Positions 33,797 to 44,003 of a stretch of DNA of 64,000 bases are shown here, piece by piece. The DNA is from Parvularculaceae bacterium (lineage in GTDB: Bacteria; Pseudomonadota; Alphaproteobacteria; Caulobacterales; Parvularculaceae). Every line of letters starts with the position of its first letter. Position 1 is the first letter of the stretch. Made by a program: the position numbers and the translations under genes. The notes beneath the pieces are model-generated. The model saw only the letters and a program-made list of their open reading frames with translations, was not told the origin of the DNA and made no database searches. Where the stretch lies: positions 1-64,000 of the forward strand of contig JAGRDS010000011.1 of the NCBI GenBank assembly GCA_020446945.1, read 5' to 3'.

Positions 33797-34447
33797 ATGC
33801 GCAAACTTTTTTTATCGACGGGCCTGGCGTTGGCGGCCGTTTCGCCGGCCTATGCTGAAGCAGGCGACTGGCTGGTCCGTCTGAGGGGTGTCTATATCGC
33901 GCCGCAGGATGATGCAGGGCCGATACTTCCAGGCGTTCCGACCGGCTCCGTCAGCGTCGATGACGCAATCGTCCCGGAGCTCGATTTCACATATTTCATA
34001 ACGAACAATGTCGCCGCCGAACTTATTCTCGCGACGAGCCCGCACGACATACGTGGCGCCGGTGCAATTTCGGCGCTGGGTGAAATCGCCGATACGATGG
34101 CGCTGCCGCCGACGCTGACTTTGCAATATCACTTCGCGCCGGACCAGCGCGTTCGCCCTTATATCGGCGCGGGTCTGAACTGGACCGTGTTTTACAGCGA
34201 AGATTCGACGGCGGGTCTCGACGCCGCATTGGGCGGTCCGACCCGCGTATCGCTGGATGACAGTTTCGGATGGGCGGTTCAGGCGGGTGTGGACATAGAT
34301 GTTACAGATCGCGTGTTCATGAATCTGGACATCAAATACATCGACATCGACACGACGGCGACGCTCAATACCGGCGGCGTCTTCAATTCCGTCGAAGTCG
34401 ATATTGATCCGATCGTCGCCGGTATTGGAATCGGAATGAGGTTCTAG
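33797..34447 (+). CDS. OmpW family outer-membrane protein
   Basis: This 216-residue protein has a signal peptide (MRKLFLSTGLALAAVSPAYA) and then the eight-stranded barrel of OmpW. Family phrases are WLVRLRGVYIAPQDDAG, VPELDFTYFITNNVAAELIL, LPPTLTLQYHFAPDQRVRPY and IGAGLNWTVFYSE, ending VDPIVAGIGIGMRF-like with the terminal Phe. OmpW forms a narrow channel with a hydrophobic pocket thought to pass small hydrophobic molecules. The start was set at ATG 33797, which gives a clean signal peptide; an upstream extension lacks coding sense. It stands alone, after a terminator, and converges on the flavoprotein gene at 34546. Confidence 0.93.
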   Translation: MRKLFLSTGLALAAVSPAYAEAGDWLVRLRGVYIAPQDDAGPILPGVPTGSVSVDDAIVPELDFTYFITNNVAAELILATSPHDIRGAGAISALGEIADTMALPPTLTLQYHFAPDQRVRPYIGAGLNWTVFYSEDSTAGLDAALGGPTRVSLDDSFGWAVQAGVDIDVTDRVFMNLDIKYIDIDTTATLNTGGVFNSVEVDIDPIVAGIGIGMRF

Positions 34448-34545
34448 CCGTTTCCGGTTCGCTGAATCTCTCTTATTCGGCGGTCTGGAACGCCGTCGGC
34501 TTCTCGTCCCTGATGAAGCCGGCGGCGACAGGGTGCGCGCTCATT

Positions 34546-35952
34546 CTATACGGCGCCGCCCGACATTATCAGTTTTTGCAGGTTCATCGCCGCCGCCGGC
34601 GCCGTTTCGGCTATCCGCCTTGCGACCGGCTTCATCGAAGGCGCGCCGAGGGCGGCCCTGTCGGCTTTTTTTCCGAACGGGCACAAGCGATTGGCGCTGA
34701 GCCAGTCATTGAGAACGGGTTCATCCATCCACATCTTCTGCCGCATCAGATTGCCGAGAAATGACCGCATCCATTCGGCCGGCGTATCGGCGAGGACATT
34801 CGGCGCGCAAAGCCGGTTGCGGGTTTCATCATCCGTGTAACGGGCTTCGACATAGCCGGTAACAGATGCGCTTAACGTGACGAGCGGGGAATACAGCGAC
34901 TGAATTGATATGCGGTTTCGATCGAATACCGGTCGCGGATCGGCGCCGAATTCGACCGCTCTCGCCGTGCAGTCGACATAGGCCGTTCCTGGCTTCGCCG
35001 GCGCCGTGTCGCCGTTTGCGAACGTCACACAGTCGGGGTCGACCCTTTGAATGCGGCCGTTTCGCAGAACAGACCTTATTTTCTGAAGCTGGCGCACCTC
35101 TCCTTCGGATATGGTCGCATAGTGGAACATGGCCGGGGCGACATTCGGATCGATGCGCAACATCACTTTAGCCGCTTCGAGTTTTTCAAAAAGTTCATCC
35201 GCCGAATTCGACGAGGCTGACGCATCAAGCTGGGCGAGAAAGCTTTTGACCCGCCAGTTGAAAAACTCGGGGCCGGATTGGGTCGTCGCGCGGTTGATGA
35301 GCCAGGAATCCCTTGGAACTATCCATGAAATCGAATCCGGATCGGCGCCGTTATCGAGAAGCCAGACGCCGACATCCATCGCCGTTTTTCCCGCGCCGAC
35401 AATCGTGAAGCTGCGAAAACCGGCCGCCGCGCGCGGCAATTCATTCGGCGTCAGGCAGGTTATCGAATCATCGACGCTGTATTTGCGCGTGTGCGTCGCC
35501 GGCACGCTGGTGTTGAAGAGCGTTCCGTCGACCGTCTTTCGCCCGACCTCAACTTCATGAGTTTGGTCCGACAACAGGGAACGAAAGCACCCGTTTCCCA
35601 GATAATCGCACATCGGAAAATACTGGACCCGCCCGCTCGGCAGGAATTGCTCCCGCATCAGCTGTTCGAAATAGGCGAGGACTTCGGCGCCGGACGCCAG
35701 CTCGTAGAACCCCTTGTTCGAACCGGCCGTGTCTATTCGATCCGCGCCAAGAGGTCGTGACGCGACGCCGTAGCTCGTCGAGGGCTGGTGCAGACGAACG
35801 AACGGATAGGCGTCGTTCCAGTGGCCGCCCGGCAAATGATGCCGATCGACTATTAGAAACGTCGCGTCGCTTTCGGAAAACATGGCGTCCACGAATGCGA
35901 GGCTGACAGCGCCGGCCCCGATTATCAGATAGTCGGCTTTTAATGCGGTCAT
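34546..35952 (-). CDS. FMO-like FAD/NAD(P)-binding flavoprotein
   Basis: This 468-residue protein has an N-terminal FAD motif YLIIGAGAVSLAFVDAMF; the third glycine of the usual GxGxxG is Ser here. A DRHHLPGGHWNDAYPFVRLH stretch follows, recalling flavin monooxygenases (GGxW). A second dinucleotide site lies in the middle (FTIVGAGKTAMDVGVWLLDN) in which Lys replaces the second residue after the second Gly, and AYVDCTARAVEF precedes the C-terminal part. This layout fits the family of lysine/ornithine N-monooxygenase or FMO-like proteins, but I cannot assign a substrate. GGAGAGGGAA directly precedes the ATG. It is a single gene divergent from sucC. Confidence 0.8.
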   Translation of the reverse strand: MTALKADYLIIGAGAVSLAFVDAMFSESDATFLIVDRHHLPGGHWNDAYPFVRLHQPSTSYGVASRPLGADRIDTAGSNKGFYELASGAEVLAYFEQLMREQFLPSGRVQYFPMCDYLGNGCFRSLLSDQTHEVEVGRKTVDGTLFNTSVPATHTRKYSVDDSITCLTPNELPRAAAGFRSFTIVGAGKTAMDVGVWLLDNGADPDSISWIVPRDSWLINRATTQSGPEFFNWRVKSFLAQLDASASSNSADELFEKLEAAKVMLRIDPNVAPAMFHYATISEGEVRQLQKIRSVLRNGRIQRVDPDCVTFANGDTAPAKPGTAYVDCTARAVEFGADPRPVFDRNRISIQSLYSPLVTLSASVTGYVEARYTDDETRNRLCAPNVLADTPAEWMRSFLGNLMRQKMWMDEPVLNDWLSANRLCPFGKKADRAALGAPSMKPVARRIAETAPAAAMNLQKLIMSGGAV

Positions 35953-36181
35953 TTCCCTCTCCGGATGCTGTAATCGGGCGCAGGGACGCCGATATCCGTT
36001 TCAGGCGTCTCGCCCGATATCCCCCGTGGGATTTGCGGCGCGCAGAATCTAGAGGTCGCGCGACGCATTCGGCAAGCCCGGCGCGGCGCCGGAGACGTTA
36101 TTCGCGAGATCTGCGGTTGCAGGCGCGAAAGGCGCGCGCTAAGCGGATGGCGCAATTTCCGTCCCGTTCCGGAGCCTATTG

Positions 36182-37372
36182 ATGAATATCCATGAATATC
36201 AGGCGAAAGCACTTTTGAAATCGTTCGGCGTTTGCGTTTCCAAAGGGGTCGCCGTTCTCGACGCGAAGGATGCGGAAAGCGCCGCCGCGACGCTCCCCGG
36301 ACCGCTCTATGTCGTAAAGGCGCAGATTCACGCCGGCGGGCGCGGAAAAGGGAGATTCAAGGAAGCGTCGGCCGGCGACAAGGGCGGCGTCAGGCTCGCC
36401 AGGTCTCCTGCGGAGGCGGCGGAATTCACGCGCCAGATGCTCGGCGCCACGCTGGTCACCAAGCAGACGGGGAACGCTGGAAAACAGGTCAACCGCATCT
36501 ACATCGAGGACGGTTCCGATATTGAGCGCGAGCTGTACCTGTCCGCGCTTGTCGATCGCGCGACTTCGCGCATCGCGTTCATCGTTTCGACGGAAGGCGG
36601 AATGAACATCGAGGAGGTCGCCGAGGCGACGCCGGAAAAGATCCACAAAATCCATATTGATCCGGCGACGGGCGTCATGGCGCATCACGGCCGGCGTATC
36701 GCCGCCGCGCTCGAACTGAAAGGCGATCTTGCAAAGCAATGCGGCAAGCTGATCGGCCAGTTGTATAAAGCGTTTGTCGATAAGGATATGGCGCTGCTTG
36801 AGGTCAATCCGCTCATCGTTACGAAGGGCGGGGAATTAAAGGTGCTGGACGCCAAAGTCGGGTTTGACGACAACGCCGTCTTCCGTCATCCGGACGTCGC
36901 CGAATTGCGCGACGAAACCGAGGAAGACCCGTATGAGCGAAAGGCGAAAGAGTTCGATCTTTCCTATGTGAAGCTCGACGGCGATATCGGCTGCATGGTG
37001 AATGGCGCAGGGCTCGCCATGTCGACGATGGACATCATCAAGCATTACGGCGCCGAGCCGGCCAATTTTCTCGATGTCGGCGGCGGCGCGACGAAAGAAA
37101 AAGTCACAGAAGCCTTCAAGATCATTACCTCGGACCCGAACGTAAAAGGCATCCTCGTCAATATTTTCGGCGGCATCATGCGCTGCGATACGATCGCGGA
37201 AGGCATCGTGGCGGCGGTGAAGGAGGTCGGCCTTGACGTGCCGCTCGTCGTTCGCCTTGAAGGAACGAATGTCGAAAAAGGCAAGAAAATTCTTGCTGAA
37301 TCGGGCCTCGCCATCACGCCGGCCGATGATCTTGAGGACGCCGCGCAAAAAGTCGTGAAGGCGGTGGGTTAG
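36182..37372 (+). CDS. sucC: Succinyl-CoA synthetase beta subunit
   Basis: This 396-residue protein starts [12 protein letters not shown], the standard SucC beginning, at ATG 36182 with GGAG upstream. An ATP-grasp domain ([19 protein letters not shown], residues about 40-60) is followed by the C-terminal CoA-ligase part ([40 protein letters not shown]). With SucD it forms the heterotetramer that converts succinyl-CoA, ADP or GDP and phosphate to succinate, CoA and NTP in the TCA cycle. Unusually, sucD is not next to it; five unrelated genes intervene (2.6 kb). Confidence 0.97.
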   Translation: MNIHEYQAKALLKSFGVCVSKGVAVLDAKDAESAAATLPGPLYVVKAQIHAGGRGKGRFKEASAGDKGGVRLARSPAEAAEFTRQMLGATLVTKQTGNAGKQVNRIYIEDGSDIERELYLSALVDRATSRIAFIVSTEGGMNIEEVAEATPEKIHKIHIDPATGVMAHHGRRIAAALELKGDLAKQCGKLIGQLYKAFVDKDMALLEVNPLIVTKGGELKVLDAKVGFDDNAVFRHPDVAELRDETEEDPYERKAKEFDLSYVKLDGDIGCMVNGAGLAMSTMDIIKHYGAEPANFLDVGGGATKEKVTEAFKIITSDPNVKGILVNIFGGIMRCDTIAEGIVAAVKEVGLDVPLVVRLEGTNVEKGKKILAESGLAITPADDLEDAAQKVVKAVG

Positions 37373-37442
37373 CCGAAGCGCTTACGGCGACGCAAACCGT
37401 CGAGGCGGATATGCACGGGGAAACATCGGTGGATGCGCTGAA

Positions 37443-37889
37443 ATGACGGTCAGGGCGGATTTCGCCTTTGTTCATCCCCTTCGCGTTCGCTGGGCCGAAT
37501 GCGACGGGCAGGGGATCGTCTTCAATGCAAATTATTTCGCCTATTACGATCTCGCCGTCTGGGAGTGGACGAAAGCGCTCGGTTACAAGGGCTGGGACGA
37601 TGCGCCGCAATTCGTAACGGCGCATGCCGAATGCGATTTCAGAGCCGCTGCGCATTTTGACGAAGAGCTGGAAATCGGCGTTCGCGCCGCGCGCTTCGGC
37701 GCGAAGTCTATGGAAATCGCTGCGGCGATATTCCGCGGCGAGGAACTCGTGAACGCTGGAAAACTGGTCTATGTTTATGTGGCGCCCGGAACGACACGCT
37801 CTGCGTCGCTGCCCGCTGAATTCGTAGCGCGTGTCACGGCGTTCGAGCGTATGCCGCCGGAGCGAAAACAGGGCCCGGACTTTCGATAA
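37443..37889 (+). CDS. Hotdog-fold acyl-CoA thioesterase (4HBT/YbgC-like)
   Basis: A 148-residue single hotdog domain. The motif VRWAECDGQGIVFNANYFAY (residues 15-34) has the catalytic-type Asp21 at the place of Asp17 of 4-hydroxybenzoyl-CoA thioesterase and the usual Asn-rich NYFAYYD helix. Length and motif fit FadM/YbgC enzymes that hydrolyse acyl-CoA in the cytosol; the acyl group is unknown. It lies 70 bases after sucC on the same strand and 25 bases before a cupin gene, so it may be read from the sucC promoter. It does not belong to the TCA complex. Confidence 0.9.
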   Translation: MTVRADFAFVHPLRVRWAECDGQGIVFNANYFAYYDLAVWEWTKALGYKGWDDAPQFVTAHAECDFRAAAHFDEELEIGVRAARFGAKSMEIAAAIFRGEELVNAGKLVYVYVAPGTTRSASLPAEFVARVTAFERMPPERKQGPDFR

Positions 37890-37914
37890 ACGAATCGAGC
37901 AGGGGCGAGGTGAA

Positions 37915-38295
37915 ATGCCAGAGATTCGAAAAGAGATTCGAAAACTGAATATTCCCGCCGCGTTCGACCGCGTCGCCGAACCCTGGTCGCCGCACATCGC
38001 CGCGCATGTCAACGGCCAGGAAGTCAGGATCGCCAAGCTGCTGGGTTCGTTCGACTGGCATCGTCATGACGGCGTTGATGAATTGTTTTTCGTCATCAAG
38101 GGTGAATTCACAATGCGCTTTCGCGATCGGGAAATCGCCATGGGGGAAGGGGATATGATCGTCGTGCCGGCCAATGTCGATCATATGCCGGTGGCGGACG
38201 AAGAATGCTGGGTGATGGCGGTAGAAAGCGCCGGCACGCGAAACACGGGTGAAAAAATCACCGAAAGGACGAAGACGGATCTTCCGGTTCTTTAG
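37915..38295 (+). CDS. Small cupin-domain protein
   Basis: A 126-residue single-cupin protein, starting at ATG 37915 with a GGGGCGAGG ribosome-binding site. Cupin motif 1 is FDWHRHDGVDELFFVIKG (His, His and Glu ligands) and motif 2 is GDMIVVPANVDHMPVADE (third His). The ligand set is complete for a mononuclear metal site. Such small cupins include mannose-6-phosphate isomerase-like and sensory proteins, and activity cannot be assigned. It is co-oriented with the thioesterase. Its end overlaps by four bases the end of the convergent bioY gene. Confidence 0.88.
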   Translation: MPEIRKEIRKLNIPAAFDRVAEPWSPHIAAHVNGQEVRIAKLLGSFDWHRHDGVDELFFVIKGEFTMRFRDREIAMGEGDMIVVPANVDHMPVADEECWVMAVESAGTRNTGEKITERTKTDLPVL

Positions 38296-38906
38296 ACCTT
38301 GCCCGTTGCGCGCTTGACCGTGCGCCAAGCGATCGGGAATACCGTCATCGCGAGGCAGATCTTGGCGATATCGCCGACCAGAAACGGATAAAGGCCCCAT
38401 TCAAGGATCGGCGCGTCAAAGCCGTGGCGCAATCCAAGCCACAACAGCCCCGGAAAATAGATCGCCGCATTGCCGATCGCCATCGCGGCCGCTGTCATGG
38501 CCGGCGTTCTGTCCCAGCCGCGCCGGGCCAGTAAACCGAGTATCGTCGCCGCAAGCGCGAACCCCAGAAGATAGCCGCCCGAATCGCCGAGGAAATAGGA
38601 AACGCCGCTCGCCGATTGCGACGCCGAGGCGAAAACGTTCAGACCGGCCGCGCCGAGCCCCAGCCAGAGAAGGACCGAGGCCGGCCCGAGCCGCGGCCCA
38701 TAGGCGGCGCCGATCGTTAAAACGGCGAATGTTTGAAGCGTGACAGGCACCGGCCACATCGGAATTCGCGCCTTGGAAGCGATCGCAATTGCGGCGGCGC
38801 CGATTATGACGAGCGCCGCACGTTTCAAAAACAGCGCCGCGCCTTCAGACGATCCGGTCAGATATTCAATCAAAATTTCGCGCGAAGAAACTGATTGAAC
38901 TGTCAT
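38292..38906 (-). CDS. bioY: Biotin transporter BioY
   Basis: This 204-residue membrane protein of six helices is the BioY substrate-binding (S) component of ECF biotin transporters. Family phrases are ARIPMWPVPVTLQTFAVLTI, GYLLGFALAATILGLLARRG and the run near the C-terminus (GLYPFLVGDIAKICLAMTVF). GGGAG lies nine bases before ATG 38906; the frame extends further but without support. No bioM/bioN energising genes are in the window, so it would act alone, as described for some BioY proteins, or share a module encoded elsewhere. It would import biotin for carboxylases. It sits in the sucC-sucD gap and is read against the suc genes. Confidence 0.95.
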   Translation of the reverse strand: MTVQSVSSREILIEYLTGSSEGAALFLKRAALVIIGAAAIAIASKARIPMWPVPVTLQTFAVLTIGAAYGPRLGPASVLLWLGLGAAGLNVFASASQSASGVSYFLGDSGGYLLGFALAATILGLLARRGWDRTPAMTAAAMAIGNAAIYFPGLLWLGLRHGFDAPILEWGLYPFLVGDIAKICLAMTVFPIAWRTVKRATGKV

Positions 38907-38969
38907 GGTAACAAGCTCCCGACCGCCGTTCGGCGCGAGATAACGCCGCCCGTTCGACAATTGCAATAT

Positions 38970-39410
38970 TCAATCTCGCAGATACGCGGTGTCGAGCGAA
39001 TAGTCTTTTCGCGGTCCGCAGACGCGCCAGACCAGGCGCCAGCTTTTGTCGTTAATGATGGTCACATCTGCGTTATACGAATCGGCGCCGCAAAGATGGG
39101 CGAGCGAGGCGCGCCACGACGCGGCGTTCCGAATAAATCGCATGGCGCAAAAGAATCGCCCGTCCTTAAAATAAAGTCTCGGACCGGCGGCGTCGCAAAA
39201 TCGCCATGAGGTCATCTGTTCGCCGGCGGTTTTTCGTCCGCCATAATCAATGATCAGGGTTTCCCGGCATTCAAGGCTCTCATCGCCGGATCCGGGCGTG
39301 AACTGCGTCACGCCTTCCCCGACGCCGCAACGTCCGCCGCGCCTGTCGTCAATCGCGCGCGTCATCCGCCATTTTCCGGCGAAATAGCCGCGCCAGTCCG
39401 GCCGGTTCAT
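38970..39410 (-). CDS. DUF6314 family protein
   Basis: A 146-residue protein with [17 protein letters not shown] near the start, [12 protein letters not shown] in the middle and [15 protein letters not shown] and [20 protein letters not shown] at the end. This order is that of the DUF6314 family of small beta-rich (calycin-like) proteins of alphaproteobacteria, whose function is unknown. It starts seven bases after the stop of the SnoaL-like gene and ends 63 bases before bioY on the same strand, so the three may be co-transcribed. No signal peptide. Confidence 0.8.
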   Translation of the reverse strand: MNRPDWRGYFAGKWRMTRAIDDRRGGRCGVGEGVTQFTPGSGDESLECRETLIIDYGGRKTAGEQMTSWRFCDAAGPRLYFKDGRFFCAMRFIRNAASWRASLAHLCGADSYNADVTIINDKSWRLVWRVCGPRKDYSLDTAYLRD

Positions 39411-39417
39411 CGAAAAT

Positions 39418-39849
39418 TCATCCGCCGGTCAATTGCTGAAGCAGCGACATGCGATCGAAATAAATTCGTTCCGCGGCAATTTTCTCGCCGGCGAACTCGA
39501 AAATCGCAACCATTTTTATTCGGAAGGTTTTTCCGGTCGGCGCCAGCTCGCCGCCCGGCGTTTTAAGCGGACCCTCATGCGTTCCCAGCAGCCAGAATTC
39601 CGTCACAACGGCGTCTCCCGCCGATCGCAGGCTGACGATCTCATTGCGCTGATCGGGAAACGCTTCGCGCGATGCGCGGTAATACTCCCGCACCTCGCTT
39701 TCGCCGTCGAAAGTCTGGCCGGTTCCCACAAGTTCGTATCGCGGGCGGTCGAATGTCTCGATCGCGGCGTCAAAATCGAGTTGATTTTCCGCTTCCATAT
39801 GCTCGCGAACGATCCGGAGGCGGCGCGCGCCAAGTTCGGCGTCTGTCAT
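39418..39849 (-). CDS. SnoaL/NTF2-like protein
   Basis: A 143-residue cytosolic protein with the SnoaL-like fold: a first helix ([20 protein letters not shown]), the YEL strand, [20 protein letters not shown] and a set of strands ending [17 protein letters not shown]. Members include polyketide cyclases and ester-cyclase-like hydroxylases as well as many uncharacterised proteins, so the reaction is unknown. AAGGGT lies just before ATG 39849. It is the first gene of a minus-strand trio (SnoaL-like, DUF6314, bioY) and is divergent from sucD, with 132 bases between the two starts. Confidence 0.88.
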   Translation of the reverse strand: MTDAELGARRLRIVREHMEAENQLDFDAAIETFDRPRYELVGTGQTFDGESEVREYYRASREAFPDQRNEIVSLRSAGDAVVTEFWLLGTHEGPLKTPGGELAPTGKTFRIKMVAIFEFAGEKIAAERIYFDRMSLLQQLTGG

Positions 39850-39981
39850 TTGTCGACCCTTGAATGCTTCCCGGCGAGACTAACAAGGCGCGCCGCCGGG
39901 CGGAACCTTGGCGAACGGTTGCCCCGTCAGGCGCGCGCCGCTAAAGAGCCATCCTGTTTTACATCAGGACCAAATAGCGAA

Positions 39982-40881
39982 ATGGCCATTCTCGTCGATA
40001 AATCGACCCGCGTTATCTGCCAGGGCCTCACCGGTTCGCAAGGCACCTTCCACACTGAACAGGCGGTCGCCTACGGCACGCACATGACGGCCGGCGTCAC
40101 GCCGGGCAAGGGCGGAATGGAATGGACCGGCGCCGGCGCCGCTGAAGGCGCGAAGCTTCCGGTTTGCGATACGGTGGCCGAAGCGCGCGACCGCTACGGC
40201 GCGGACGCCAGCGTCATTTACGTGCCGCCCGCCTTCGCCGCGGATTCGATCCTTGAAGCGATCGACGCGGAAATCCCTCTTATCGTCTGCATCACCGAGG
40301 GAATTCCCGTTCAAGATATGGTGAAGGTCCGCCGCGCGCTCGACGGTGCGAAATCGCGCCTCGTCGGGCCGAATTGTCCGGGCGTCATCACGCCGGGTGA
40401 GTGCAAGATCGGGATCATGCCGGGCCATATTCATCGCGACGGCCATGTCGGCATCGTGTCGCGATCTGGAACGCTTACTTACGAGGCCGTCCATCAAACG
40501 ACGATGGCGGGTCTCGGACAGTCGACCTGCGTCGGAATCGGCGGCGACCCCGTAAAAGGGACGGATTTTATCGATGTCCTTGAGATGTTCCTGGCCGACG
40601 ACGACACGCACTCGATCATCATGATCGGCGAAATCGGCGGTTCGGCCGAGGCGGATGCGGCGGAATTCCTCGCGTCCAACAAGGTGAAAAAGCCGACGGT
40701 CGGCTTCATCGCAGGGGTCACCGCCCCGCCCGGACGACGCATGGGCCACGCCGGCGCGCTCGTTTCCGGGGCGAACGATACGGCCGCAGCAAAGATTGAA
40801 GCGATGCGGCGCGCCGGCATCGCGGTGTCGCCGACGCCGGCCGCCATGGGGCGAACGCTGGTCGGACTTCTCAAAAATTAG
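39982..40881 (+). CDS. sucD: Succinyl-CoA synthetase alpha subunit
   Basis: This 299-residue protein is SucD: the CoA-binding Rossmann domain starts [20 protein letters not shown], and the phosphorylated histidine is in [10 protein letters not shown] (His256). The frame is open far upstream, but ATG 39982 is fixed by homology and by GACCAAATAGCGA spacing. It partners SucC. It precedes sucA by 112 bases on the same strand, giving sucD-sucA-sucB; sucC lies 2.6 kb away. Confidence 0.97.
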   Translation: MAILVDKSTRVICQGLTGSQGTFHTEQAVAYGTHMTAGVTPGKGGMEWTGAGAAEGAKLPVCDTVAEARDRYGADASVIYVPPAFAADSILEAIDAEIPLIVCITEGIPVQDMVKVRRALDGAKSRLVGPNCPGVITPGECKIGIMPGHIHRDGHVGIVSRSGTLTYEAVHQTTMAGLGQSTCVGIGGDPVKGTDFIDVLEMFLADDDTHSIIMIGEIGGSAEADAAEFLASNKVKKPTVGFIAGVTAPPGRRMGHAGALVSGANDTAAAKIEAMRRAGIAVSPTPAAMGRTLVGLLKN

Positions 40882-40993
40882 CCTGCGATGGCCGAATGCG
40901 GGCCGATAGCCCATTGAAACCTCAGCCGACTGGCGTAAGTAACCCGCGCGGCGCGTCAAACCGGCGGGCCGGCTCACGGATCCGGATCGAGTA

Positions 40994-43975
40994 ATGGCCA
41001 AAGATGGCGACGTGCCGGAGGGCGGACCCTCCAAACCAGCGGCAGGAGAACCCGCCGATCTCTCCTTCGTTTCCGGCGCGAATGCGGCCTATGTGGAAAG
41101 TCTGTACGCCAGATTCACCGCCGATCCGGCGTCGGTCGGCGCTGACTGGCGCGCCTATTTCGCGTCGCTCGGCGATCAGGACGAAAGCGCAATCCTGAAG
41201 GAAAAAGGCCCGAGCTGGTCGCGAAGGGACTGGCCGCCGAGCCTGAAAAGCGAAACGACCGCCCTGCTGGACGGGGACTGGCCGCTTGTCGAAAAAGAAC
41301 TGGCTGCGAAAATCGAAGCGCGCCATCCCGGCGCCGGGGCCGCAGTCGTCAGGCGGGAAACGCGCGATTCGTTAAGCGCGCTGATGCTGATCCGCGCTTA
41401 TCGAATTCGCGGACACCTGATCGCCGATCTCGATCCGCTCCGTCAGACGAAAGCCAAGCTCCACGCCGAGCTTGATCCGGCGACATACGGTTTTTCCGAA
41501 GCGGACATGGACCGTCCCATCTTCATCGATCACGTGCTTGGGCTCGAAACGGCGAGCCTTCGTGAAATTCTCGAAATTTTGAACAGGACTTACTGCGGCG
41601 CTTTCGCCATTGAGTTCATGCATATTTCAAGTCCGGAGCAGAAAGCGTGGCTTCAGCAACGCATCGAGGGACCGGACAAGGAAATCTCCTTTACGCAGGA
41701 AGGCAAGGTCGCGATCCTCAACAAGCTGATCGAAGCGGAGGGGTTCGAGAATTTCCTGCAAACGAAATATACTGGCACAAAGCGCTTCGGGCTCGACGGC
41801 GGCGAAGCGATGGTGCCCGCGCTAGAACAGATTATCAAACGCGGCGGCGCGCTCGGCGTAAAAGAAATTGTTATCGGCATGCCGCACCGGGGGCGGTTGA
41901 ACGTTCTCGCCGCTGTGATGGGCAAACCCTATCATCACATATTTCACGAGTTCCACGGCGGGTCGGTCACGCCGGATGATGTCGGCGGCTCGGGCGATGT
42001 CAAATATCATCTGGGCGCTTCATCCGACCGCGAATTCGACGGTAATCGCGTCCACCTTTCCCTGACGGCGAACCCGTCGCATCTTGAAGCCGTCGATCCC
42101 GTCGTGCTGGGCAAAGCGCGCTCGAAACAGGACCGTATCGACGCAGGCGAAATTGAAACGCAGCGCACCCACGTCCTGCCGCTGTTGCTTCACGGCGATG
42201 CGGCATTCGCAGGGCAGGGGATCGTCGCTGAATGTTTCGGCTTTTCCCTTTTGCGCGGATACCGGACCGGCGGCACGATCCATTTTATCGTCAATAACCA
42301 GATCGGTTTTACGACAGCGCCGAAATTTTCGCGCTCATCGCCATACCCGTCGGATGTCGCAAAAATGGTCGCGGCGCCGATATTCCACGTCAACGGCGAC
42401 GACCCGGAAGCGGTTGTGTATGCGGCGAAAGTCGCGACCGAATTTCGCCAGAAATTCGGGTCCGACGTCGTAATCGACATGTTCTGCTATCGCCGCTTCG
42501 GCCACAATGAAGGCGATGAGCCGAGCTTCACGCAGCCGGTCATGTACCGGAAAATCAAGGCGCACCGTACGACGCGCGCACTCTACGCCGATCGTCTCGT
42601 CGAAGAAGGCGTTGTTACGCAGGACTATCCTGAAGTAGAGCGCAGCCGCTTCAAGGAATTCCTCGACAATGAATTCCATGCCGCCGAATCTTTCAAACCC
42701 AACAAGGCGGATTGGCTCGACGGACAATGGTCCGGCTTCGTGCCGCCGATGGATGACGATCGTAGAGGCGACACTGCGGTCGAAATCGAAACGCTCAAGA
42801 AGATCGGAGACCGGATCACTTCGCATCCGGACGGTTTTAAAATTCACAGAACGCTGGCGCGCGTTTTGGGGGATCGGCGCGCCGCCGTTGTCGATAGCGG
42901 CGCCGGAATTGATTGGGCGACGGCCGAGGCGCTTGCGTTCGGATCGCTTGTACTTGACGGGTTTGGCGTGCGTTTGTCTGGCCAGGACAGCCGGCGCGGA
43001 ACTTTTTCACAGCGTCATGCCGTTTTTATCGATCAGGAGACGGAAAAAACCTTCACGCCGCTCAATCATCTGAAAGGTGCGAAGTCGACTTTCGAAGTCC
43101 ACGATTCCTCGCTGTCGGAATTCGGCGTTCTAGGTTTCGAATATGGGTACTCTCTCGCGAATCCGAAATTCCTTGTTCTTTGGGAAGCGCAATTCGGCGA
43201 TTTCGCAAACGGCGCGCAGATTATTTTCGATCAGTTCCTGTCGTCCGGCGAGAGGAAATGGCTCCGCATGTCCGGTCTCGTCTGTCTGTTGCCGCACGGT
43301 TACGAGGGGCAGGGGCCCGAGCATTCCTCCGCGCGGCTGGAGCGGTTCCTGCAACTTTGCGCGCAAGACAACATGCAGGTCGCCAATTGCACGACGCCGG
43401 CGAATTATTTCCATATCCTGCGCCGCCAGATGCGGCGCAATTTCCGCAAGCCCCTGATCCTGATGACGCCGAAATCCCTGCTCCGGCACAAAAAGGCGAC
43501 TTCGTCGCTGGCGGAGATGGGGCCGGGCTCGTCGTTTCATCGCGTGCTTTGGGACGATGCGGAGTATAATCCGGGCTCGACCGTCCAATTGCAGCCGGAT
43601 GACAGGATCAAGCGGGTCGTCATGTGTTCGGGCAAGGTTTACTACGATCTTCTCGAAGAGCGGGAAAGGCGCGGTATCGACAATATCTATCTGTTGCGGG
43701 TCGAACAGTTTTATCCGTTCCCGGCCCATTCCATGATTGCGGAGCTGCAACGCTTCAAGAAGGCGGACATGGTCTGGTGCCAGGAAGAGCCCAAAAATAT
43801 GGGCGCGTGGACGTTCATGGAGCCCAACATCGAATGGACGCTCGGTCAGATCGGCGCAAAGTCAAAACGCGCGCGTTATGCGGGGCGGCCGGCATCGGCG
43901 TCGCCTGCGACCGGTTTGTTGAGTAAGCACAAAAACGAACTGAACCAATTCCTCAATGACGCCTTGACGCTTTAA
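40994..43975 (+). CDS. sucA: 2-oxoglutarate dehydrogenase E1 component
   Basis: This 993-residue protein is the thiamine-diphosphate E1 subunit (OdhA/SucA). The N-terminal [19 protein letters not shown], the [11 protein letters not shown] block, the catalytic-core phrases [20 protein letters not shown] and [20 protein letters not shown], and the C-terminal pyrimidine-binding region with [20 protein letters not shown] are all present. It decarboxylates 2-oxoglutarate and transfers the succinyl group to the lipoyl domain of SucB in the cytosol. It is 28 bases upstream of sucB, so the two are co-transcribed. Confidence 0.98.
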   Translation: MAKDGDVPEGGPSKPAAGEPADLSFVSGANAAYVESLYARFTADPASVGADWRAYFASLGDQDESAILKEKGPSWSRRDWPPSLKSETTALLDGDWPLVEKELAAKIEARHPGAGAAVVRRETRDSLSALMLIRAYRIRGHLIADLDPLRQTKAKLHAELDPATYGFSEADMDRPIFIDHVLGLETASLREILEILNRTYCGAFAIEFMHISSPEQKAWLQQRIEGPDKEISFTQEGKVAILNKLIEAEGFENFLQTKYTGTKRFGLDGGEAMVPALEQIIKRGGALGVKEIVIGMPHRGRLNVLAAVMGKPYHHIFHEFHGGSVTPDDVGGSGDVKYHLGASSDREFDGNRVHLSLTANPSHLEAVDPVVLGKARSKQDRIDAGEIETQRTHVLPLLLHGDAAFAGQGIVAECFGFSLLRGYRTGGTIHFIVNNQIGFTTAPKFSRSSPYPSDVAKMVAAPIFHVNGDDPEAVVYAAKVATEFRQKFGSDVVIDMFCYRRFGHNEGDEPSFTQPVMYRKIKAHRTTRALYADRLVEEGVVTQDYPEVERSRFKEFLDNEFHAAESFKPNKADWLDGQWSGFVPPMDDDRRGDTAVEIETLKKIGDRITSHPDGFKIHRTLARVLGDRRAAVVDSGAGIDWATAEALAFGSLVLDGFGVRLSGQDSRRGTFSQRHAVFIDQETEKTFTPLNHLKGAKSTFEVHDSSLSEFGVLGFEYGYSLANPKFLVLWEAQFGDFANGAQIIFDQFLSSGERKWLRMSGLVCLLPHGYEGQGPEHSSARLERFLQLCAQDNMQVANCTTPANYFHILRRQMRRNFRKPLILMTPKSLLRHKKATSSLAEMGPGSSFHRVLWDDAEYNPGSTVQLQPDDRIKRVVMCSGKVYYDLLEERERRGIDNIYLLRVEQFYPFPAHSMIAELQRFKKADMVWCQEEPKNMGAWTFMEPNIEWTLGQIGAKSKRARYAGRPASASPATGLLSKHKNELNQFLNDALTL

Positions 43976-44003
43976 TCGAAGCAGAATCTGGAGACGAACC
44001 GAA

